Shown: positions 1 to 7,054, numbered from the stretch's first letter. The stretch is 7,395 nucleotides of DNA from Fusobacteriaceae bacterium (GCA_016938425.1 JAFGUR010000207.1:1-7395), one strand, 5' to 3'. The notes: generated by a model from the sequence alone, not told the origin. Made by a program: numbers and translations.

Positions 1-89
1 ATGAAACTAATGAAATTTAGATTGTTTTTTTTACTCCAAAAATATGTTATGATTAATTTAGAAAATTTAACTAAAAAGGATTGTAATCA

Positions 90-2672
90 ATGAATAAAGA
101 TAGAAAAAAAGGAAAATTGAGGATTTTTCTAGGAATGACAATAGGTGTTGGGAAAACTTCTAAATTGCTTGAAATTGGTGCGAAAATTAAGCCACATACT
201 GACATAATTATAGGATTTATGTGTGAAGAACGAATTAACCATTATAAAGAAAAAACTCTTATTTTTGAAATAATAAAAGAGAGGCGAAATCAAGTTGGGG
301 ATTTAGTATTTAGTGAGGTTGATATCGAAAAAATATTAAATAGAAATCCTAAAATTGCTATTATTGACGAAATAGCTCACACAAATTCTATTAATAGTAA
401 ACATATCAAAAGATATCAAGATATTTTAGAAATATTAAATAATGGAATAGATGTTTGGACTACACTAAATATTGAAAATATTGATAGCCAAGCTTTAGTA
501 GTTGAATCAATTACTGGGAAAAAAATAGAAGAAACTATTCCTGATTTTGTAGTAGAAATGGCTGATAAAATTGAAATTGTTGATATTGACCCTTCAGATA
601 TTATTGAAAGATTTAATAAAGGAAAAATATATGAATTTGATAAAATTAATATAGATATCAAGAAATACTATAGAGAAGGGAATCTGAGAGCTTTAAGAGA
701 AATTACTTTGCAATATTTAGCAAAATTTGTAGATAAAAAAATTACAAATTATAGAAATATTCACAGTATTTCTGAAGTATGGAAAGTTACAGACAAACTC
801 CTTGTAGCAATTAGTCCTAGTCCCTATTCTGCTTATCTTATTAAGTGGACTAAAAAAACTGCTTTTACAATGAATGCTCCTTGGATTGCTGTATATATTG
901 AAAATTCTCGAAAATTGTCAGAGGTAGAAGAAAGAACATTAAATAACAATATAGAACTTGCAAGACAGTTAGGTGCAGAAGTAGTTAGTACTGTTAATGA
1001 AGATATTGTAAAGGGGATTCTAAAAACTGTTAAAGAATATAATATCTCTCAAATTGTTGTTGGTAAACCTTTGCTATTTAGTTTTAAAAGTTTTTTTGCT
1101 CCAGATATTACAGAAAGACTCATTAAAGAAAGTAAAGATGTTGATGTATATATAGTCTCACAGCCTGGTTCTAAAGAAAAAAATAAAAAAAATAAAAAAA
1201 GAGAAATAAATTTGCAAATAAAAGAGAGTATTAATTCTATATTTTTCTTATTAATTGTTTCAGGTTTTGCCTTTTTGACAAGAAATTTTTTAAACTACTG
1301 GTTAGCTTCTATTTTTTTTGTCTTATACATAATCTATATTGCTACAACTTGTGGAAGAATCATATCTGTATTAATTTCAATTTTAAGTGCTTTAATTTGG
1401 AATTTTGCTTTTATTCATCCACAATTTGTTTTTTCAGTTTCAAAAAATGAAAATTCTCTTGTATACTTAATGTTCTTTGTTGTTGCTGTTTTAACAGGGA
1501 ATTTGAATACAAAACTTAATTTAAAAGAAAAAATAATATATAAAAGGGAAAAAAAATTAAGCTTATTATATGAATTATCTAGAGAAATTGCAAAAAAAAC
1601 TGATTTTGAAAAAATAATGTATAAATCTATTGAATATTTAGAAAAATATTTTAATAATGAAGCTATTTTATTTATAAGAAATCCTGAAAAAGAAATTTTT
1701 ACAGTTTATCCTGAAAATGAGCTTAGCAAAGAACTTGAAAATATTGCTATATGGGTTATTAAAAATGAAATACCTGTTGGCAAAGGAACTGGTACTTTTG
1801 GAAATTCTGAATATTATTTTTACCCTATAAATTCTACTAATCAAATTGAAGGTGTTATACTTTTAAAAGCAGACTTAGAGCAAATTCAAAGTGATAATGA
1901 ATTTTTAAAAACCATATCTTTTATAATTGGTTCTTCTATAATGAAGGAAAAAATATATCAAATTAAGCAAAAAGATTTAGTAGAAGAAGAAACTGAAAAA
2001 TTATACTCTATAATACTGAGCTCAATATCTCACGAGTTAAAAACACCTGTTACTTCTATTTCTTTATCTGCAAGTGGTCTTCAAGATGAAAAATTAGTTG
2101 CAACTAAAGAAATGAGAGAAATACTAATAAAGGATATTTTAGAAGCAAACGATAGGTTAAATAGAGTTATTACAAATTTATTAGATATGACTAGAATTGA
2201 AAGTGGAAAACTAAAACTCAATTTACAGTGGAATGATTTGAATGACTTACTAAATGTTGCTGTAGGGCATCTAGAAAGCAAGCTTAGAGATTATAATTTT
2301 ATGAGAAAAACCGATGTAGTTTTACCACCAGTAAAATTAGATTTTGGTTTTATAGAACAAGTCATAACAAATATACTTTATAATTCAATGATTCATACTA
2401 AAGTAGGAACTCAAATTTATTTAACCTCAGGAATTGATAAAAAATATGTTTTTATAGAAATATCTGATAATGGTGGTGGAATTAAAGATATTGATAAAGT
2501 CTTTAAAAAATTTTATAAAGAAAAACCAAAAAAAGCAGGTGGCCTTGGAATAGGGCTTTCTATTTGTAAATCAATTATAGAATTTCACAAATGGAAGTTA
2601 GAGGCTTATAATAATGATATTGGTGGAGCAACATTTAAAATACTAATTCCAATTAAAGAAGGAGAAATTTAA
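90..2672 (+). CDS. kdpD: KdpD-type K+/turgor sensor histidine kinase
   Basis: Membrane sensor kinase that phosphorylates KdpE to control the high-affinity K+ pump KdpFABC. The 860 residues (E. coli about 894) show, in order: the N-terminal KdpD domain with a P-loop at 15-23 (GMTIGVGKT) and Walker B-like IIDEIAHTNS at 91-100; a USP domain at about 232-360 with an S242-P-S244, 20-residue, WIAVY pattern like the reported c-di-AMP site of S. aureus KdpD; a Lys-rich linker at 362-371; four membrane segments at about 383-397, 403-419, 424-442 and 456-471 (DUF4118 type); a GAF-like region at about 490-630; HisKA with SHELKTP and phospho-acceptor H648; and HATPase with N761/N765, DNGGG at 793-797 and GLGIGL at 818-823. 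The ATG has AAAGGA nine bases upstream. It overlaps kdpE as TAATG, so the two are probably translationally coupled. The usual E-x-H-x-R region of the N-terminal domain is divergent (around residues 44-54). No kdpFABC gene is visible. Confidence 0.95.
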   Translation: MNKDRKKGKLRIFLGMTIGVGKTSKLLEIGAKIKPHTDIIIGFMCEERINHYKEKTLIFEIIKERRNQVGDLVFSEVDIEKILNRNPKIAIIDEIAHTNSINSKHIKRYQDILEILNNGIDVWTTLNIENIDSQALVVESITGKKIEETIPDFVVEMADKIEIVDIDPSDIIERFNKGKIYEFDKINIDIKKYYREGNLRALREITLQYLAKFVDKKITNYRNIHSISEVWKVTDKLLVAISPSPYSAYLIKWTKKTAFTMNAPWIAVYIENSRKLSEVEERTLNNNIELARQLGAEVVSTVNEDIVKGILKTVKEYNISQIVVGKPLLFSFKSFFAPDITERLIKESKDVDVYIVSQPGSKEKNKKNKKREINLQIKESINSIFFLLIVSGFAFLTRNFLNYWLASIFFVLYIIYIATTCGRIISVLISILSALIWNFAFIHPQFVFSVSKNENSLVYLMFFVVAVLTGNLNTKLNLKEKIIYKREKKLSLLYELSREIAKKTDFEKIMYKSIEYLEKYFNNEAILFIRNPEKEIFTVYPENELSKELENIAIWVIKNEIPVGKGTGTFGNSEYYFYPINSTNQIEGVILLKADLEQIQSDNEFLKTISFIIGSSIMKEKIYQIKQKDLVEEETEKLYSIILSSISHELKTPVTSISLSASGLQDEKLVATKEMREILIKDILEANDRLNRVITNLLDMTRIESGKLKLNLQWNDLNDLLNVAVGHLESKLRDYNFMRKTDVVLPPVKLDFGFIEQVITNILYNSMIHTKVGTQIYLTSGIDKKYVFIEISDNGGGIKDIDKVFKKFYKEKPKKAGGLGIGLSICKSIIEFHKWKLEAYNNDIGGATFKILIPIKEGEI

Positions 2673-3361
2673 TGAAACAAGGAGCATTAATACTTGTAAT
2701 AGACGACGAAGTTCAAATAAGAAGGTTTTTAAAAATGTCTTTAGAAGCTTATGGATATTCTGTTAAAGAAGCAGAAAATGGTGAAGAAGGTTTTCGAGCT
2801 GTCTTTGACTACCACCCTGACTTAATAATACTTGATTTAGAATTACCTGATACTAATGGTTTAGATTTATTAAAAAAAATTAGGTTGTCTTCTACCATTC
2901 CTGTATTAGTTTTATCTGTAAAAAACGATGAAAATGATAAAATTAAACTATTAGATAACGGAGCTGACGACTACTTAACAAAACCTTTTTCTGTTGGAGA
3001 GCTGAATTCCAGGCTTAAAGTAGCTTTAAGACATAGTGTTAATTTTCAAATAGATGAAAATATATTTAAAAAAGGTGACATATCCGTTGATTTTGCTAAA
3101 AGAATTGTTATGAAAAATGACGTTGAAATAAAATTGACTCCAACAGAGTATTCTATTTTAACAATTCTTATTAAAAACTCTGAAAAAGTTGTAACTCAAA
3201 CTCACCTTTTAAAGGAAATTTGGGGTCCAAATTTATCTGAAGAAACACAATATTTAAGAATTTATATAATGCAATTAAGAAGAAAAATTGAAGATGACCC
3301 TTCTAATCCAAAAATTATTCTGACTGAACCTGGAGTGGGTTATAGATTTATGTCAAATTAG
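2672..3361 (+). CDS. kdpE: KdpE-type OmpR/PhoB-family response regulator
   Basis: Cytoplasmic DNA-binding response regulator, partner of the KdpD encoded just upstream. In the family, KdpE phosphorylated by KdpD activates kdpFABC. The 229 residues have a receiver domain (about 5-120) with acidic pocket D11-D12, phospho-acceptor D55, S82 in the switch position and K104 before P105-F106, and a C-terminal OmpR-type winged helix (about 130-228) with the LTPTEY entry and the GVGYRF hairpin at the end. The ATG shares its A with the kdpD stop codon, and AAGGAG lies seven bases upstream, inside the kdpD tail, so it is co-transcribed. Length and order are typical of KdpE. Without kdpFABC in view the name rests on pairing with KdpD; the protein alone could be called only an OmpR-family regulator. 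Confidence 0.93.
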   Translation: MKQGALILVIDDEVQIRRFLKMSLEAYGYSVKEAENGEEGFRAVFDYHPDLIILDLELPDTNGLDLLKKIRLSSTIPVLVLSVKNDENDKIKLLDNGADDYLTKPFSVGELNSRLKVALRHSVNFQIDENIFKKGDISVDFAKRIVMKNDVEIKLTPTEYSILTILIKNSEKVVTQTHLLKEIWGPNLSEETQYLRIYIMQLRRKIEDDPSNPKIILTEPGVGYRFMSN

Positions 3362-3364
3362 GAG
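3358..3364 (+). promoter_or_regulatory. Shine-Dalgarno site overlapping the kdpE stop
   Basis: TTAGGAG spans the TAG stop of kdpE and ends eight bases before the ATG at 3373. It fixes the start of the deacylase gene and ties its translation to that of kdpE, so the three genes read as one operon. Confidence 0.75.
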
Positions 3365-3372
3365 TTTCTACT

Positions 3373-3849
3373 ATGAAAATAACAAAAACAAATGCTATGA
3401 GAATTTTAGATAAAAATAAAATTAAGTATAATATTTATGAATATGAAGCTAAAGATGGAGAAATTGATGGGATTTCTGTTGCTTTAAAAACGGGGAAAAA
3501 TATTGAAGAAGTATTTAAGACTTTAGTTACTCAAGGTAGTAGCAAGACTTTTTATGTTTTTTGTATTCCTGTTTACAATGAACTTGACTTAAAAAAAGCA
3601 GCTAATTCTGTAAATGAAAAAAATATAGAAATGATAAATCCTAAAGATTTAATGAAAATAACTGGATACATCCGTGGTGGGTGTTCTCCTATTGGTATGA
3701 AAAAATTATTTACAACTGTTTTTGATGAGACTATTAATTCTTTAGAGAAAGTTACTGTAAGTGCAGGAAAAATAGGATACCAAATTGAAATTATTCCACA
3801 AGATTTAATTAAAGAAATTAATGGAATAACAGCCGCAATTGTCAAATAG
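3373..3849 (+). CDS. ybaK: YbaK/EbsC-family Cys-tRNA(Pro) deacylase
   Basis: Trans-editing enzyme of the INS/YbaK superfamily. Family members hydrolyse Cys-tRNA(Pro), and in some cases Cys-tRNA(Cys), formed by mischarging, which protects translation in the cytoplasm. The 158 residues match the family length. Visible hallmarks are the FKTLV segment with K49, which matches the essential lysine of the family, and G98-Y-I-R-G-G-C-S-P-I-G108, the glycine-rich SPIG loop that shapes the active site. The C-terminal SAGKIGYQIEI stretch is also typical. The gene starts 11 bases after kdpE with a good ribosome site and appears to be the last gene of the kdpDE unit. The link with K+ sensing is not obvious and may be positional only. 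Family assignment is firm; which tRNA it edits cannot be told from the sequence. Confidence 0.9.
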   Translation: MKITKTNAMRILDKNKIKYNIYEYEAKDGEIDGISVALKTGKNIEEVFKTLVTQGSSKTFYVFCIPVYNELDLKKAANSVNEKNIEMINPKDLMKITGYIRGGCSPIGMKKLFTTVFDETINSLEKVTVSAGKIGYQIEIIPQDLIKEINGITAAIVK

Positions 3850-3915
3850 AAATTTTAAATATACTAAACATTTGAGAAATAAAATTGATTAAAAAAAATT
3901 TTTTACTTACTCTAA

Positions 3916-3951
3916 AGGCTACTTTCCTAAATTTATCCGCTCCTATAAAGG
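3916..3951 (+). repeat. Degenerate fragment of the right-end dispersed repeat
   Basis: TTTCCTAAA at 3923-3931, seven bases, then GCTCCTATA at 3939-3947. The right-end repeat has TTTCCTAAA at 7189-7197, six bases, then GCTCCTTATA at 7204-7213, in the same order and almost the same spacing. AGGCTACT at 3916-3923 also recurs at 7012-7019. The match is short, so this is a suggestive relation only. Confidence 0.4.
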
Positions 3952-3995
3952 ATGTAAAGCTTCTGACTATTCTGTTTTTAATCTAAGCACTTAAC

Positions 3996-4008
3996 TAATT
4001 GACAATTA
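3996..4008. promoter_or_regulatory. Palindrome over the yjjI -35 box (candidate operator)
   Basis: TAATTG-A-CAATTA is a perfect 13-base palindrome around A4002 that covers the -35 hexamer TTGACA. A dimeric repressor bound here would block the promoter. The size and AT-rich TTGxCAA core suit a MarR-type dimer, and a MarR-like gene lies at 6512. That link is inference. Part of the symmetry could be chance in such AT-rich DNA. Confidence 0.4.
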
Positions 4009-4027
4009 AATTTTAAGAGCATATACT
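3999..4027 (+). promoter_or_regulatory. Strong sigma70-type promoter of yjjI-yjjW
   Basis: The -35 box TTGACA (3999-4004) is perfect, the spacer is 17 bases, and the -10 box TATACT (4022-4027) has five of six consensus bases. Transcription should begin near 4033-4036, giving a leader of about 40 bases. This is the clearest promoter in the window and separates the yjjI unit from kdpDE-ybaK. Confidence 0.8.
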
Positions 4028-4061
4028 TTAATAGTTGGAGAGTCTATAATAATTAATTGGT

Positions 4062-4068
4062 GGGAGGT
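4062..4068 (+). promoter_or_regulatory. Shine-Dalgarno that sets a TTG start for yjjI
   Basis: GGGAGGT lies six bases before TTG at 4075. The frame is also open from an earlier TTG at 4057 and a GTG at 4060, but those have no ribosome site at the right distance, and translation from them would read through this Shine-Dalgarno itself. No ATG occurs near the start, so initiation at TTG 4075 is preferred. Confidence 0.8.
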
Positions 4069-4074
4069 ATAAAA

Positions 4075-5565
4075 TTGAATAATATTTTAAATATTATAAA
4101 AAGTAAAAACTTAACTTTTGAACAAAAAGTCATATCTTTATCAAAAGAAGCAGAAAATAGTATTAACGTTCTAAAAATTTCTGAAAAAACTAAAGATTAT
4201 CTTAATAGAGGAATTATATGTGATTTATTTGAAGGAAATGCTCCTTTTAGGCCAAGATACATTGTTCCTGATTATGAAAAATTTATGAAAGAAGGTTCAA
4301 TTTTTTTAGGATTAGAGCCTGCAACCAATATTTGGGAAGCTACAAATAATTTATTAATTTTATATAAACATGTGCCTTCAATTACTACTATGCCTGTATA
4401 TTTAGGGAATATTGATTATTTATTAAATCCATTCATAACTGATGTTAAAGAAGCAAAATTAGCTATCAAGTTATTTTTAAAACATATTGATGCTACTATT
4501 ACAGATTCTTTTTGCCATGCAAATATTGGACCAAAAGAAACAGAAGCCGGAAAAATTATTTTAGAAATAATGAAGGAATTAGAATTACCAACACCAAATT
4601 TAACTATAAAATATAATGATGAAACTTCTGATGAATTTTCTATAAAAGCCATAGAAACAGCTCTTGTCACAGCAAAACCAAGTTTTGCAAATGAAAAAAT
4701 GTTTAGAGAAGATTTTAAAGGAGAATTTGGTATTGTAAGTTGTTATAATGGATTAAAAGTTGGTGGAGGGGCAAGTACTCTTGTTAGAATTCGATTCGGA
4801 AAATTAGCTCATGAAGCAAAAAATATTAACGATTTTTTTGATAGAGTTCTCCCAGATGTAACTAAAGAATTATTGGCTTATATAGATGAAAGATCTAGGT
4901 TTTTAATAGAAGAAAGTGGATTTTATGAAAGTAGTTTTTTAATTCATGAAAATTTAATTGATAAAAATAAATTTACTGGATTAGCAGGATTAGTAGGTAT
5001 AGCAGAAGGGGTTAATTACTTATTAAGTTTAGAAGATAAAAAAGATAAATTTGGTCATTCAAAAGTGGCTAACGATTTAGGATTAAAAATAGTATCTGAA
5101 TTTCATAACTTAATAAATAATCACATTTCAAAATATGTTGGAAGTTTTTTCAACGGTAAATATTTGTTACATGCTCAAGTTGGAATTGATACCGATAGAA
5201 ACGAGAGTCCTGGTTGTAGAATCCCTGTAGGAGAAGAACCCGAAATATTTGATCACATAATTCAGTCGGCTCCTTTCCATAAATATTTTCCAAGTGGAAT
5301 TGGTGATATTTTTGTTTTTGATGAAACATATAAGAATAATCCTCAAGCAATTTTAGATATAATAAAAGGAGGATTTAAAGATAATTTAAGATATTTTTCC
5401 TTATATTCTTCTGAATGCGATGTTGTTAGGGTCACTGGTTACCTTGTTAAAAAATCTGAAATTGTAAAATTGGAAAAGGGAGAAGCTGTCTTAAGGGATA
5501 CTGAAGTTTTAGGAAAAGGGGCAAGGGACAACGGAAAAGCTCTTGAAAGAAGGCTAAGAAAATAA
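4075..5565 (+). CDS. yjjI: YjjI-family glycyl radical enzyme, substrate unknown
   Basis: Member of the short glycyl radical enzyme family YjjI (DUF3029), whose reaction is, to my knowledge, not assigned. With the TTG start it has 496 residues, against about 516 for E. coli YjjI. The C-terminal radical loop R452-V-T-G455-Y matches the glycyl-radical signature, and G455 is the expected radical site. The best thiyl-radical cysteine is C223 in GIVSCYNGLKVGGGAS, a segment that, as I recall, is conserved in E. coli YjjI. Other cysteines in notable loops are C147 (DSFCHANIGP) and C381 (SPGCRIPVG), where I recall other residues in E. coli. Segments such as ICDLFEGNAP and MPVYLGN are typical of the family. 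There is no signal peptide; the enzyme should be cytoplasmic and oxygen-sensitive. Its activase yjjW starts one base after the stop. The strong promoter upstream suggests high expression. Confidence 0.92.
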   Translation: MNNILNIIKSKNLTFEQKVISLSKEAENSINVLKISEKTKDYLNRGIICDLFEGNAPFRPRYIVPDYEKFMKEGSIFLGLEPATNIWEATNNLLILYKHVPSITTMPVYLGNIDYLLNPFITDVKEAKLAIKLFLKHIDATITDSFCHANIGPKETEAGKIILEIMKELELPTPNLTIKYNDETSDEFSIKAIETALVTAKPSFANEKMFREDFKGEFGIVSCYNGLKVGGGASTLVRIRFGKLAHEAKNINDFFDRVLPDVTKELLAYIDERSRFLIEESGFYESSFLIHENLIDKNKFTGLAGLVGIAEGVNYLLSLEDKKDKFGHSKVANDLGLKIVSEFHNLINNHISKYVGSFFNGKYLLHAQVGIDTDRNESPGCRIPVGEEPEIFDHIIQSAPFHKYFPSGIGDIFVFDETYKNNPQAILDIIKGGFKDNLRYFSLYSSECDVVRVTGYLVKKSEIVKLEKGEAVLRDTEVLGKGARDNGKALERRLRK

Positions 5566-5566
5566 T

Positions 5567-6409
5567 ATGGAAGTTTTGGTAAATAAAATTATCAAATTTA
5601 GTAATGTTGATGGTCCAGGGAATAGAATGGCAATTTTTTTACAAGGATGTAACTTGAATTGTAAGTATTGCCATAATCCAGAGACCATTAACTTTTGCAA
5701 TAACTGTGGAAAATGTATTGAAAAATGCCCGACAAACTCTCTTAGTTTTTTGGAAGGAAAAGTAATTTGGGATAATATTAAATGTATAAATTGTGATAAT
5801 TGCATAAAAATTTGTAGTAATAGTTCAAGCCCTAAAATAGTTAAATATACAATAGATTCTTTATTTGAAGAAGTATTAAAAGTAAAAAACTTTATTAGAG
5901 GAATTACTTTTAGTGGTGGAGAATGTACCTTAAATTTCAAGTTTATAGCAAAATTTTTTTCAAAAATAAAAAGGGAACTTCCAAATTTAACTTGTTTCGT
6001 AGATACTAACGGATATGTTGATTTTAGCAAAGAAGAATACTCTGAGTTTTTAAAAAATACAGATTTCTTTATGTTAGACATAAAATCATATACAGCGTCT
6101 GAACATATAAGTTTAACATCAAAAAATAATATAAGCATATTAAAAAATTTAGAATTATTAATAAAAATGGATAAATTATATGAAGTTAGAACTGTAGTTA
6201 TAGAAAATTTTTTAAATAATGAAAAAACAATTGAAGAAGTTTCTAATATTATCAAATATAAAAAAGTCAAATATAAGTTGATAAAATTTAGAAATATTGG
6301 TGTTAAAAATTCTGAATTAAAATATATAAAGAGTCCTGATGACAAGTATATGGAGTCTTTAAAAATTATTGCAAAAAATATTGGAGTAAAAGATGTTTTT
6401 GTAATTTAG
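5567..6409 (+). CDS. yjjW: YjjW-family radical-SAM glycyl radical enzyme activase
   Basis: Radical-SAM enzyme expected to cleave S-adenosylmethionine and install the glycyl radical on G455 of the YjjI protein. The 280 residues show the activase entry (F11-S-N-V-D-G-P-G18), the CxxxCxxC radical-SAM motif at C28-C32-C35 followed by HNPE, two ferredoxin-type motifs C44xxC47xxC50xxxC54 and C73xxC76xxC79xxxC83 for two auxiliary [4Fe-4S] clusters, and the SAM-binding SGGE at 116-119. This is the usual build of cluster-rich activases. The ATG lies one base after the yjjI stop with only a distant AGAAGG (5547-5552) upstream, so translation is probably coupled to yjjI. No terminator is seen after it. 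A long open frame on the opposite strand is an artefact of AT-rich composition. Confidence 0.93.
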   Translation: MEVLVNKIIKFSNVDGPGNRMAIFLQGCNLNCKYCHNPETINFCNNCGKCIEKCPTNSLSFLEGKVIWDNIKCINCDNCIKICSNSSSPKIVKYTIDSLFEEVLKVKNFIRGITFSGGECTLNFKFIAKFFSKIKRELPNLTCFVDTNGYVDFSKEEYSEFLKNTDFFMLDIKSYTASEHISLTSKNNISILKNLELLIKMDKLYEVRTVVIENFLNNEKTIEEVSNIIKYKKVKYKLIKFRNIGVKNSELKYIKSPDDKYMESLKIIAKNIGVKDVFVI

Positions 6410-6511
6410 TCAACTTTGTTAGCATGTTTTATTTTTTAAATTATATTCGCTTAATTAAAACCTCTACTATATTTGAATTGCATTAAATAAAAATAATTTT
6501 AGGAGAATCTC
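6410..6511 (+). promoter_or_regulatory. yjjW to marR spacer with ribosome site
   Basis: A 102-base AT-rich spacer. AGGAG at 6501-6505 stands six bases before the ATG and fixes the next start. A TTGTTA (6416-6421) and TATATT (6442-6447) pair has a 20-base spacer, too long for a confident promoter. AATTGCATTA (6476-6485) loosely resembles the yjjI palindrome. The regulator may be read through from yjjIW or have its own weak promoter. Confidence 0.4.
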
Positions 6512-6937
6512 ATGGAAAATTATTTAAAAAGTCTTAATCTTATTGATTTGATTAGTGAAAAGCATAAAGAATTAAGAAAACTCAGTAGAACTATAGCGCT
6601 ATCTAAAGGAATAGAAGATTTTTGCGACAATAAAATCCATCTATTATCACTACTTACTCTTAAAAAAATGACTATAGCTGAAAGTGCTAGGCATATGGAT
6701 ATTTCTAGACAAGCTGTTCATAAGTTTTCTAAGATATTGTTAGAAAAGAATTTAATTTTTATGGAAGATTCAAAAGATAATCATAAAGAAAAATTTATGA
6801 ATTTAACTGAAAGTGGACAAAATTTTTGTGATGAAATGTTTAATTTAAAGAATAGTCTTGAAAATGAGATCATTAAGAAAATTGGGAAAGAAAAAATTGA
6901 AATTTTAAGAAGTATTTTATTGGAAAATTGGGATTAA
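6512..6937 (+). CDS. MarR-like winged-helix transcriptional regulator
   Basis: A small DNA-binding protein of 141 residues, a typical MarR length. Helix 1 and the linker (about 8-40) would serve dimerisation. The helix-turn-helix is visible at about 54-74 (MTIAESARHMDISRQAVHKF), followed by LLEKNLI and a wing at about 84-97 that ends in the family hallmark LTESG (98-102). The usual D-x-R of the wing reads DSKDNHKEK, so the arginine is replaced. Two cysteines (C38, C105) are present, but no clear redox-switch pattern is visible. The ligand and target are unknown. Its place directly after yjjIW on the same strand makes control of that unit plausible, and the palindrome at the yjjI promoter is a candidate site. 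A strong terminator follows 20 bases later. Confidence 0.75.
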   Translation: MENYLKSLNLIDLISEKHKELRKLSRTIALSKGIEDFCDNKIHLLSLLTLKKMTIAESARHMDISRQAVHKFSKILLEKNLIFMEDSKDNHKEKFMNLTESGQNFCDEMFNLKNSLENEIIKKIGKEKIEILRSILLENWD

Positions 6938-6956
6938 ATATATTTTCTAAAACATT

Positions 6957-6999
6957 AGCTCTATTTTTGCTGTAAGCTAAAAATAGAGCTTTTATATTA
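6957..6999 (+). terminator. Intrinsic terminator after the MarR-like gene
   Basis: A perfect 12-base-pair stem, AGCTCTATTTTT (6957-6968) with AAAAATAGAGCT (6979-6990), encloses a ten-base loop (GCTGTAAGCT) in which GCT/AGC can pair further. A T-rich tail (TTTTATATT) follows at once. It ends the yjjI-yjjW-marR transcription. Confidence 0.9.
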
Positions 7000-7024
7000 C
7001 CAAGTAATTAGAGGCTACTGAAAT

Positions 7025-7053
7025 AGAAGCCATTTTTAAAATCTTGGGCTTCT
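7025..7053. repeat. Hairpin AGAAGCC/GGCTTCT
   Basis: Seven perfect base pairs, AGAAGCC (7025-7031) with GGCTTCT (7047-7053), around a 15-base AT-rich loop. It has no T-run directly after it and forms the outer end of the left arm of the repeat region. Confidence 0.5.
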
Positions 7054-7054
7054 G

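Larger units (their letters stand above)
3850..4074 (+). other. Intergenic spacer between ybaK and yjjI
   Basis: This 225-base spacer has no credible gene. From left to right it holds an A8T6 tract (about 3891-3904) with no GC stem, so no convincing intrinsic terminator for the kdpDE-ybaK unit; a degenerate repeat fragment (3916-3951) resembling the one near 7189; a weak bulged hairpin TTTATCC/GGATgtAAA; and then the yjjI promoter and leader. Confidence 0.6.

Noticed and set aside
22..53. Possible kdpD promoter: TTGTTT (22-27) with TATGTT (43-48) or TATGAT (48-53).
   Set aside because: The spacers are 15 and 20 bases and the boxes are weak, as expected by chance in AT-rich DNA.
1..93. Open + strand frame of 30 codons ending TGA at 91-93, overlapping the kdpD start as ATGA; possibly the end of an upstream gene such as kdpC.
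   Set aside because: The coupling geometry is attractive, but the peptide does not resemble the KdpC C-terminus and the window edge hides anything further upstream, so it cannot be called.
3891..3904. A8T6 tract as a terminator for kdpDE-ybaK.
   Set aside because: The stem would be A/T only with almost no loop, so it is not a credible intrinsic terminator.
5554..6345. Long minus-strand open frame of 263 codons opposite yjjW.
   Set aside because: It is antisense to a gene with intact catalytic motifs. Its Phe/Leu/Ile/Ser-rich sequence is what AT-rich complement gives, with no domain recognised and no ribosome site seen.
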